Source: Notospermus geniculatus (taxonomy: Eukaryota; Nemertea; Pilidiophora; Heteronemertea; Lineidae). From it: a stretch of DNA of 64,000 nucleotides. Shown here one piece after another: positions 20,601-32,600 of this stretch (positions within the stretch are counted from its first letter, which is position 1; each line of letters begins with the position of its first letter). The stretch spans positions 16,108 to 80,107 of the forward strand of contig NMRB01001831.1 in assembly GCA_002633025.1 (NCBI GenBank). The letters run 5' to 3'. Under the pieces are notes generated by a model, which had not been told where the DNA came from, did not search any database, and saw only the letters and a program-made list of their open reading frames with translations. The position numbers were made by a program, and so were the translations under genes.

Positions 20601-23600
20601 CCGATGGCCAAACGCGGTGTGTTATGCAGTAGTGGTCAGTGAACCACAACAGAGGAAAGAGTCACCAGCATCTAGGTCTTTGTTCATATATTGATGGACA
20701 ACAACACCGTCCAACAAAACCGTCCCTCAAAATCGCCACACACGATTCCGCAACAGGTGAGTGTTAGTTCGAGCGAGAGCAGAGAGTTACAGTCAATTCT
20801 GTAGAAGACGCTTGGCTTATGATTCTCATTTCATTTTCCAGTTCCTGCTTCTCGTCTGCGTCGTTCTCATGACTGGACTGTTGATCCAAGACACTGCAGC
20901 CACTCATGTCCACAAATGTACTCCGAACTCCTGCATGAGGAGGAAAACTAGATGTCTGGCTGGCAGAATCCCCAAGAGATGCTCAAGCCGATGTCCCATT
21001 TCTCAGAGACCATTTTGCCCGGTTGCCATTCAGTGCAGAAGGAGCCGCTGTGACGCAAAGTTTACCCATTGCGTCGCTGCATGCATGGGTTAACCATTTA
21101 CATGTAACTGCCAGTATCAAGCTAATAAACTAATCAAATCACAAAACCTCAAAGAAACCCTGTCACATAGGTATTCATTGGAAAGTACTCTGTCCGAGCT
21201 TTCAAATGAATACCTATGTGATGGGTTTTCAGCGTCTTTCAATAATTTTTTATTCATTTTCAATTTTGACAAATTGGCCTGAGCTGTGAAAGGGTTATAA
21301 GACACGTTACGAAATGAATTCTAGATTCTGTAATGTACGCACAAGGCAGCCAGCGTTTGTACACTTTTTGACGGCTTCTAACTGTATGAGGAAGCCAACC
21401 CGCGTATCTCAAGTATCAGTAAAACATAACGCTGCAAGTTCCAAACATAATGAGAGATACTAGAATATTCTGCGTCCATTTCATTAGTCTGCCATCAATA
21501 AAAACATCCAGCAATTAATTCAGTATCCCGTGAGCTGTTCTTCATCCTTTTTGCATCAGTTACGATGTCGTGTCGAGATTGATACAGCAGCCCATAAACT
21601 GCTGCAGAGCTATCTATACAATTGAATTATCCCTGATAAGTGCATCTATTTGATCAGGAAGCTAATGCTAGAGAAGATAGGGGCAATCAGAGGCGAGGTT
21701 CGGACGCAGCTGAAAAGCCTACGGCTCTTGGTTTCCCTGGAGACCGATTTCCTGAAGAGTGACTTTATGAGATTTGAGAGGTTTCGAATAAAGAATCTCT
21801 GCTATTATACCAGAGTCATTTGGATGAGACCATAAAACTCCGGAAGGCGCCTCATGGTGTTTGGACGATAAATCCATGATCACTCGGAAAGACAAGCTCT
21901 CCAAAAAGTGGCAATGTCACCCGCGATACTTTGAAATATCTGTCTCGAATCTTGGGTTATTTAACACGTATGTTGCGATTTTTGTGTTTCCAGAATTTTT
22001 TTTGGCAGAATGTGAAGGGGTGTGTGAAAAATATCCAAGCAAAAATACACGGGAGGCCTACTATGTTGTTTGTCTTTCTGGTGCTTTCCATCGCAAGCCT
22101 GATTGCTTTTGGGCACATTGCTCTGCACCCTGGACTATCTTGTGCTCAGTCTTGTTATAAGATACATTGTATAACCATCTTGCATAAGCGAGAATTTTGC
22201 CAAATTTTTCCTTCATCTGTGTTCGCATTTGAAGAATTTCGCCATGACTCCCGAGGGATTTAAATCGAAACCAGCACCCAATGCGTCAAGTACCCGTTTC
22301 CTTAGATAAGTATTAAAGGCACGATATCTGTTCTCGTCATCAGCTACCTTGGGACTCTACCCCACCAATCAACCCAACATTGCAAGGAATTTCACGTCTG
22401 TTGTTATGTATGCTACCCCAGACGCTATCATTATGATGTTTTGGTCTATTAACTCCGTCTGGCCATTAATTTCGCCCCGGTCCAGTAGATCCAGCTCTGG
22501 ACTTCTTACCGATATGTATATCCATTTCTGTTAAACGTTCAAGAAAGAATCACGGCAAGCTGTTTGGTGTAATCCCCCGGTGTGGCACTCGGTTCTGGTT
22601 CTGCATTTCTCAATGACACAAGCGGCAAATGCGGTAAAAGTTGTCGTCATTATTAAAGGCTGTGAGATGCAAAATCGTGGACACATACATGTAATTCTAC
22701 CTCTAACCCTGACCTTCGCCGCGGCGAATCCGAATAACCGTTACTGAGTAACGAGCACTCTGATTGGTTCCCGCTTTCTTGCATTCGCCAGTGTTGCATG
22801 AGCTAAAGCCCTATCAGACAATGCCAGGCTCAGCACACATCCGGGTTCCTAGTCGAAGCCTCGTTTCCATTCACGATGTAGAAGGAGGCCTATCTTAGAC
22901 ATTCATGCAGGCCAACCAACCAGTGCACCGTGACAGTCAGAGGGTCACCAATGCTGTAGGCCTACCAACCAGTGCACAGTCAGAGGGTCACCAATGCTGT
23001 GTTCATTCGTTTACAAAATCTTACCTTTTTCAGTGACGATGGTGAAGTTATGCTGAGGGTAATCTGTGAGATCAAACTGTGACAGGCGCATATCCCGAGA
23101 GATTTCGACGGAACTTTGATTGGAATGTTTCCATTCATACACAACATCATGTCTATTATATGCATCTGAAATGTACAAAGTGAGATTGTATGTTGTGGTA
23201 CTGCTGGGTGCAATATCGAAACCAAGGTCGTGGGACTCTTCCAGTGCCGTGGCTCCCGGAGGCCAACCTGGACGTCAAATGATGAAAGCGTAAGGCCTTC
23301 ATGGTCTCACAAATATGACATTCACGGCTGACTGCAATGCGTGAATGTTTCTGATGACGTCAGTTTGCTTGTCGGCCATTGATTCACTGGAAGGGTAGAC
23401 GAAGGTTGACACGACTGTCCATTCGATATCACCCAAGTCCTTGATGGCTTGAACCACGTGGGAAGTACCAACGTCATGTTTATAAGACATGGTTTGAGTG
23501 AAGAGGACTAATGAAAGTGTCGTTTTTGTTTTTCTCCAAAGAACGAGAAAGACCAAAAATTGACACACAAAATGGTAAATATCAAGAAGTCAACTTCCAG

Positions 23601-26600
23601 AAACTTGCGAATTTTCGACCCCAACCGGGGTCTTCCTCAGGCACTATTCAGTTGGAGAGACTCAATGTAAACTCAGTAGCGCTGTCCTTCATACAAACTG
23701 AAGTAGGAAGTTGACAGGCACAGTTTTGTGGCCAGTAGTTAAGTATACTTACAGCTACCAAAGATTAGCGGACAGACCTGGTTATCTATAGGAAAATACT
23801 CCAAGTACATAGGACAGGTGGCCTTGATTGTCAGTCTGAAAAATGAAATTGGTCGTCAAAACAAGTACTTCCCGCCCGGCACTTCCCGATGCTTCTTCCA
23901 TATCATGATATTGATGTCAAGGAATGATGGCAAGTAGCTTTCTCAAGGTTTGTGAGTAATAAACGAATTGATATCAGAAGCCACCGACCTCATAGAGTAT
24001 AAAAGAGTCCCGTCCTCTTTGATTCGTAATAATTTATTCGGTGTTGTGATCATATGGACGTACGACCCTCGGCCATTTTGGAAGAACGTGTCTGGTTTCC
24101 ATATTCTTTCCAAGAAGTTTATATGTACAGGAAGTATGTTTTTTGGACCTTTGAATCGCAGCCGCTTGTCTACCCATGACTGACGAAAGTAACAGTCCAT
24201 CGAGTAAGCCTGGAGGAAGAAGAGACAAAAGAAATAGATTAAGATTTGTTCCGAGAACGAGAACGTAGGGCTGAAGTGATTCATTCTTTGCGAATTACGT
24301 CATCAAAAAGTGGGATATTTCGCGGAATGCGTCATCAAAGTCTGGAGTATTTCGCATATTACGTCATCAAAGCTAGATTATTTCGCGGATTACGTCATCA
24401 AAGGTTGGGGTATTTTGCGGACTTCGTCATCAAAGGTTGAAGTATTTCACTGAGATTGACAGTCAAAGATCGTCTGAAAAAGAACGACAACCACTTTAAG
24501 TAAAGATGGCGGTTTCGGAAGCCATCATCTGCCTGCTGCCCGTAGATTTTACGCACCAAGTACGTCACACAATAGGCGCCTCAATAGAACAATGCTGAAA
24601 CTTCGGTTGATCTCAGTTCAGAAATCACTTGTGACTAGTCTTTAGCCAAATTCGAGGACGCGTCTAAGTTGATTATCTGCTTCTATAGCCCAATAACATT
24701 CAAACACAGAGAACTCGCTCCCTTTGGTGTGCTTTAACTCGACACATCTCAAGCATTATATCAATCCAGATTACCATTTCAAATAATAGTTCCCATTTCG
24801 CTGGCACTTTCTTAGCCATACAGGCTGAGATTTCTTTCAAAGGGAACCACATCATACTTAAATCAATCAATGTATGTAAATTAAATCTTGAAATGGTATC
24901 AAGTTTCTAACTCTAAAGAACGAGTTGCATCCTATTAGCTTTACGAGAGAGACTTACAGGCGCGACTTGCTTTTTCTTAATTTCCATAAAGTGGAACTAG
25001 GGACCATGAAATGAAAATTTTGGCGAAATTGGGAGATTCGTTGGAAGTAGGCCACTAGTGCATGAATTACATTGGTATGAAGCAAGTAATCTAATGACAT
25101 GTCTGTCCCTCATCAGAACTTGAGGGGCAGCAGATTTTTTGTTACTGGAGAGGTCAGTTCATACTTCTTCGCCGGCCATTCTGCAGAAATGGAAAAATGC
25201 TGTTCCTCAGGCTGGTTTTATACACAAAGCATTTTCCGTTCCGAACTGACTTTATGCGGCTGCAGCATTGGTCTCACCGACATGGCAAGGACTGCTGTGC
25301 AGTAACGGCGTAGACATATACCTCAGTCCGTATTTCTACGCCAGCTCACTATACAGTTTAAAGGGCAATGACCTGAGCCGACTGTTCAAAATTCGATTAT
25401 TCCTTAATTAGGCGTTGGCTCCCTTCTCGAAATCCAATAGAATGAACGCTTGGACGTGCAGTACATGCAAATTAGGTTGACCCGTTTGTTCAACCTTGCC
25501 CTGATATACATGTAAGCATAAGGAAAGAAAACACAAATAAGATTTTTTTCTCATCACGCTTAGTATCTGCGGTATTCAAAAAAAGGAATTTTTTGGCCTA
25601 AACTACAGTGTTTCTTGAAACTTAATGGGAAAGGATATTCAAATGTATGCAAATACGATTTATCGGTGTCCCTGTAGCATAATCCAATTCTGATTGTTTA
25701 CGACGCTTAATGGCAAAATGACTTTTATTGCCCGAATAATCATGATAACCAGCTAATGGAGTGAGAAGTCTAGCGTATTTTTTTCTACGCATGTTCATTC
25801 GGGCGAAAAGATGTTATGGACGTTCCCTGTATGGTTTATGAAGTCGATTTTGAATTTTATTGCAGAAAATCATATACTAGTAAACTGCTTCTCTTACAGT
25901 TGGAGCTGTCAGTCAGTTGACCAATAGGTGTCACTACGGTCCAATTCAATGCCTTGCGGACGCATTCATGCCTGACTGAGCACCAATCGGGAGAATTTTC
26001 TATTGTATTGGTTCGCTAGAACTTTGCTGCCTTCTTTTTGGCGTCATGCGCGGCGTACTGCTCCTAATATAATAATTAGCTTAGGCCTGGTGCAGGAACC
26101 AAAATGGCGTGTTCTGCGAGCCAAATGAATAGAATAGCAGCAGAGTTAATTTTTTCGTTTCTGGCTATCAACTTGAAATCCTCGCCGAATTCATCACTGT
26201 TTCATTTGACGAGATTTCGTGATGTTGCGTCAGCGATGATGAATGAAGTAGCAGTACCTGATGGATGAAGTCAGGGTAAGATAAGACTGATTGCAGAAGC
26301 AACCAAGCAACAACAGACACTGGCAACTCGGAGCGTTCTCCCAGCTGATAACCAAGATAGTACAATACACCATGTTGCTGAGAAATGTTTCCTTAACGGA
26401 TTATTGAGAATAAAAATATTTTTGTTGCGACTCGAATAACAGAACAGAAATGATTTTGTTACCAGTTAGGTAAGTAAGTTCGGCAACTTTAGCCTGGCGC
26501 AGCTCTAAGAAACCGTTTCGATATTGTGTGGTCGGAAGCCACCTCCTATGGACTTCAGAATTAGGCCTAATGAGCCCGGTGTTCTTATTTGTCATGAAAG

Positions 26601-29600
26601 CTATTGTCCTCTCACACCAAAGCAGGTAGGCCAATCAAGTAGGCACCGAAAATCTTCGAGCAGTTTATATATATATATATTGTTTATTCCTCCTGCATAC
26701 AGAAGATCAGAAAAGCATGTCAGTGATACAGGTGAATGAAAAGTGAACCGTTAACCCAATGAGGGAATGATTGATTTTAAGTTCAACGCATAATACATAA
26801 AAATAATTAGAAAAAAGGCATTATCATGAGAATACGGGCAGGAAAGTTGATGGAACGGGAGGCCTCACAGCCGGTGCCAACACGGCGCCTCCGATGCATC
26901 AAGGCATCACAAGCGCCGTGCCGACACCAACCGTGAGAACACCCACTGCCCTGGGATGGAGTTCATCAACACATTACGTGAATGTCTATTTCTCCGTCGT
27001 TTGTGTCACTTAGTCCAAGATGAACCAGCAATCGGCAGTGATGCCAAGCATCGATATGTTATCTACAATATCCACAGAAGGTATTTGTTTCCCAAGCAGT
27101 GTCTCAGCTAGGTCATCGTCCGCCATGGACCAAAGGGACGCACTGACCTCAACAGGTGTGTCATCCACAATGCGTTCNCGACACTGCTCGATCGGAAACC
27201 AGCTTCTTTGTGGCTTCAGAAGGAGTATGACCCGGTCTTCTGTCAGGTCGAAGCGCCGTATCAAGTAGGCTCCGAAAACCTCAGACCATTTTGGCATTTA
27301 GTTCCTTTTTTGAAGACCGATCGATCAACACCAGATCTCGGCTCACAGATGAAGAAACATCTTCGCTTCTTTATCATTTTCTTTTACCGAAAAGTTTTTG
27401 TTTCAGCAGTTCTTTCTCTCGTTCATAGCCACTTGGTTCTCTCTGCCGGCATACGGCCACTCTGCGGACCAGGAAATCCTACCAGTGGCATTATCTCAAG
27501 ATCCGATCCCATTGCGGTATAAAACCAATCCAACATACCAAGGACTTAGAAGAATTTAGCAACAATCGTATCATCACTCGCCGTAAGCAAGAACGTGAAA
27601 GGAAAGTGTGGTCACGTGACGAACATTGACGGCTTCATTTGACAATTAATGTTGTGGTTTACGCGGATGCGCAAGAATCTGGGATTTCGCAGTATTGTCA
27701 TGATTGTGTGGAATCTGGCTGATTTCCTCATAAATGATCCGCTTTATGTCAGAATGATATGAAAGAAGTCAGCTCGTATCTGTTGTGATCTCGTGAGATG
27801 GGTTTGCACGGGGTTATTTCGGTGCAGAAATGCAGCTATTTCGATATTAAAACAGTAGAGTTCTCGCAGTCTTATTCATGTTTTGGATGGGCCACCGTAT
27901 CTTGGTTTATACGAGTCTTGGAAACTTGCATAGACAACAAACGACCATTCGGTAGGTGAATTCGTATTTTGCGACCAATCACATGTTTTGTTTTGCCTAC
28001 ATGATAAGTGCGCATGCGCGAAATCTCCATAGGAATCCAAGATGGCGGGGCGGGGCGTCGAAACACTGAACACACTGATTTTTCTATGCGTTTTCTCCTG
28101 GTATTTTGTCCTTGGTGGTTTCCTCACCTACACGCCCACAGTTAGTATTTTCTGCTGTCGTCTGAGTGCAAACCCATTAGTGTCATGTTAGCCAATAATA
28201 CCTCAGGATCCAACACGGAAATCCTGCCGGCGCACTTCAAAACTGCTACAAAAAGCTTTCACGGCCATAAATCCGCCATCGGCAACTTGTCAGAATCCGA
28301 CCATTTCGATCTCAACGCAAGGTGATCAGAGTATGGCCAGTTGAAGCTTATCACCACTTCCTAATGCCCCTTGTTGATCCACCTAACTGGTTCCTGTATA
28401 CTTTCGACACATGTATCGTTCGCTATTCATAGCGCCAGTAGATACGACCGTGTGGCTACGCGCTGGGGACTGCTGTCTCGCGCTGATAAGTCCCGTTGTT
28501 ATCCCTAGCGCCTGGACAATTTCTGGTCCTGCCGTGAACAGTGGAATTTAATATGGCGGGGGATTTTCTCGGCGGGATATGCATCTCGCGAGACGAGATC
28601 TCGTTCGTCAGGTATTTCATAAACATTCTTTAATGACAAACGGATTACTGTTGTCACTTTTTGACGCAGTGGTCGTTTGTTCTGATGCTGGGATTTCCCA
28701 GAATGTATTCAACGAAGCGACATGGACGCCGCGGGCAATCACCAGTCGATCCACTCCATATTGAATGAACGGAGAGGATATTTGAGACCAACAGCGGCTA
28801 AGATAACTTGTACGGCCTCAGGACGCCGTGGAATATGTCAAATGTCGCAAAAATACGCCCATCTTACGGCAAATGCTATTGTTTTCTGTCACGTTTGTCA
28901 TCGGCCGTACGCTCGGCGAGATGAATGCGTCAAAAACGTCCCCAAACGGTAACAGCATGGGCGGAATTTTTTTCTCATTTGTCTCGGAGGTCGTATCCAG
29001 GCATCTGACATCTTCTTCTGCCTGTAACTTCAGAAAATCTTAAAGAGGTGGAGGCTGAGTCGAGATCATGTTTATTCCGGAGGTTGGTACAGGAAGAATT
29101 CGAAAACCCACTCAAAATGAGGAATTTGCAGAATGACCGCCACTGGGAGGCGCTGTGAACGGTTGTACCACTTTGTCGTCGACATTTCGTCCGTGTTGCA
29201 CTGCGTGAAGGATGCGACAACTTGATCTGTTTTTTTACGTCGTCGGTACGACCGCGCAGCGCCGCCCTGTCGGGATAAAACGTAAAACGTGTTCCTCAGT
29301 GGTCCACGATCATTTGGGCTGATTGATACCAACGATCCTATGGCATATTTGCTGCCAATCTTTTTCAGTCGATGCCGATTAAAGGTACCGTGATTCACCA
29401 ATTAACTCCACGTTTAATACCAACATTCTAAGTTATAAATCTTGTGACACCATAAATAAGACATCTGCTGAAAGCATGAATTTATCACATGGAATTGCTT
29501 CGATAAATAACCACGTTCCTATGGTCTGTCTAATCGAGTTTATGATGTAGAGTGCCTATTTCATTGGCGAGGTCGATGAGCCGTTGTATTTTATTTGAGA

Positions 29601-32600
29601 CGAAAATAGTGCAGTGGTCTTCTTGCTTCGTGACAACCTCATGTAAATCATGGCTGGCAAGTGCATTTTAATGTAAAGTTCAAGAAGCCAATAATGACGT
29701 GTAGATGTTCGCTTGATTCTGAAATGTGGAAGTGTAATGTTCCACGGTGTTCCCATTTTCCAGTGTTCCCCTCATTGTGTGGGGGACACTATGAGACGTG
29801 TTCGCTTGGTTCTGAAATACAATGTATGATGGAGATGTACTCATGTAAAGTGCCACGTTGTCGCCGTTTCTCAGTGTTTCCCTTCATTGTATGGGGGACA
29901 TCGTGAACCGACAGATTTCCCATTCTGTGTTCACCTATTGAACAGTTTTCTCTCTGGCTGGAATCACTCCAACATAGAGCACAAAAAACGACACACAAAA
30001 TGGTAGTAAACATAAGTCGTCTCCAAATCTTGCAAATTTTCGACCCCAATCGGGGTCTTCCTCAGGCACTTTCTAGTTGAGATCCCAGAAGTGAATGAGC
30101 TGGATCCCAATTATAGGCTGGAAACACTGAGATATTGGGGACACTAGAAAACGTCACAGCAAACTTAAAGAACGAGCTGCTCGTGGACAATACTCACCAC
30201 ATCAACCTCATCAATAGGACCCATGCTTCGGATATTAATATCCGTCTTTATCACAGTTGGTGCACCTGAAAAATTAGAATCAGAATTAGATTGTTATGAT
30301 CACGTGCGTCTTGACGGCGGAGCGCCGCGGGTGTGTGGGCGACAAAGACGGGAAACAGTCTACGTGCGATTGGTACGCCGGTGTTATATCTGCCAGTGTT
30401 TCTATGTGTCAGTGTGTCCCCTTATTGTTGGGGAAACGCAGGTAGACAGATCGACATGTTTCTCTGGGTGTCCCCTATTGTCATGTCGCAGCATATTCCG
30501 TCAGACAATAGTAGGGGAACACTGAAAGATGGGGAACATTCAAAAACGTACACCGGTAGCCCCGTGCCTTCAGCGGCTTCTTCTGTCACCTCGTGGACAG
30601 CTGTTTTCAGTCTGAGTTATTGACCGTAGACATTTCGGAGAGCTGAGCTCAGCAAGTTGCCAGGTTCAATATTGATCTACTGCTGGCAGTAAATATCATT
30701 ACGTCTTTGTCTAGACCTTTTTGTTTCTGGACCAAGCTAATCATCCGATAACAATATTAGTGATGCCCTGTTCGTCCGTTACACCTTCTGCTTCGTGACC
30801 AAATGCATGAGCCGGATGATTTAACGATCCAGATGACCTGCCTATCAACCCTTTGAATCCAATCAACCGTGGTGTTCGCCTGTTATGTTCTGTCACACGT
30901 GGCGTCTCGTCGATGCGTCAACTACTAGGGAAGTTTAGATAGGCTGCGAGGATGAGAACGTGAACGAGAAAGAGGAGAAGAACGAGAAAGAGGACGAGAA
31001 CGAGAACGAGAANNNNNNNNNNNNNNNNNNNNNNNNNNNNNNNNNNNNNNNNNNNNNNNNNNNNNNNNNNNNNNNNNNNNNNNNNNNNNNNNNNNNNNNN
31101 NNNNNNNNNNNNNNNNNNNNNNNNNNNNNNNNNNNNNNNNNNNNNNNNNNNNNNNNNNNNNNNNNNNNNNNNNNNNNNNNNNNNNNNNNNNNNNNNNNNN
31201 NNNNNNNNNNNNNNNNNNNNNNNNNNNNNNNNNNNNNNNNNNNNNNNNNNNNNNNNNGATTTCCTCCGCCTTGTGAGTGAGTTTCGTGATTTGTCCTCTG
31301 TATGCAGGACGGGATTTGAGGGCACGATCTGTCTCTGTAGTCATCCTGGTCACGGCACCAACAATGTACTAGCACATTGAGATCAGGTTCGAGATGAGAC
31401 AGAAAGGAACGCAAAGGTGTGGTTCTAATAGCTACATGTAAATGCTAAGATGCTCTGATTTATTAAATGAATACAAGGGTATAAGTACAGACCAGGTAAA
31501 CATGCATATGAGATGATTGGTCCAGCGACCTTGGAGGCGGGGCATGGCGTGAGACTAATGAGTACTAATGAATGCATAATATTAACATGGTAAGAAGGAA
31601 CACGTGGGCTGTTCCGGATAACATTGGCTCCATGGACAGTTTATCGGCGATCACTGCAGGAGGAAACCGAAATCCAAGGAGAGAAGTGCCATCAGGTCAC
31701 CCTCTCTGTCACCTGAAGAGTGAGTCGGCTTGGAATTGAACCAAGAGACTCAATGGTGAGACAAGCACCGCTTCCACTAGGCCCACGTCGTCCGATATCC
31801 CTCGGCGACGGTCGCTGGCGGCGAAGCGTGGATGATGTGCAATGAACTAGTAATCTTTCCAGTCCATTCAAAGCAAACGTCCCCATTGGCCCATGGGCAA
31901 CATCGGGCTCCACCAGAGTGTTTTAAGCTGTTTCCATCACATCCTTCCGCCTGGCAATGAACCGGTCGATTTCACCAGCTAGATGACGTGACGATGAACT
32001 GTCGCAGGTTAATCAGCCATGATTTCCCTCTGATACGCTATTGCTACAAAATGGCCAAGATGCGGCGCAGATAACCAATGTCATCAATCAGAACCCAGCT
32101 CTTATTATAATGGACCGGGTTATCATTTTGCAAATCCGTTCAGGAAATGGCCTCGTCCTTCCGTCTACAAATATCAGTATGGTAGATCGGGTTGCTTGGC
32201 CAGAAATCGCTTTGGTAGCCGAGTCAGCTGAGACGTCAACATGAATGACGAATATCAGTGGAAGGCGTTTGTAGGCGTTGTGTCTGTACTCAGTCACAGG
32301 GTGTAGCCTACAACATGAGGGAAGGAACAGGTTGTTTAATAAGGGTGTGTGACAGACGATCAACAAATACAGGAGACGGCTCCCCCCTGTCCGAGGAGAC
32401 CTTCGGCAACAACTACCGGTATTGGCCAGTCTTAGCAGTGGCTGGTCGCCGAATCAAGTCGCGGAAATCAAACATGGTACATTGCACTTGTCCTGGCGAA
32501 ATAGTCAGAAGACGAAGTAACTAATCAGATACAATGTCTGGAGCAACCACGGTGGTCATTCTTCTGGAAAAAACTTCTTAACTGGTTTTCAGACTCGCCC

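Noticed and set aside
31690-31795. tRNA gene
   Set aside because: A- and B-box-like words present, but no acceptor-stem pairing or normal cloverleaf; better explained as a SINE.
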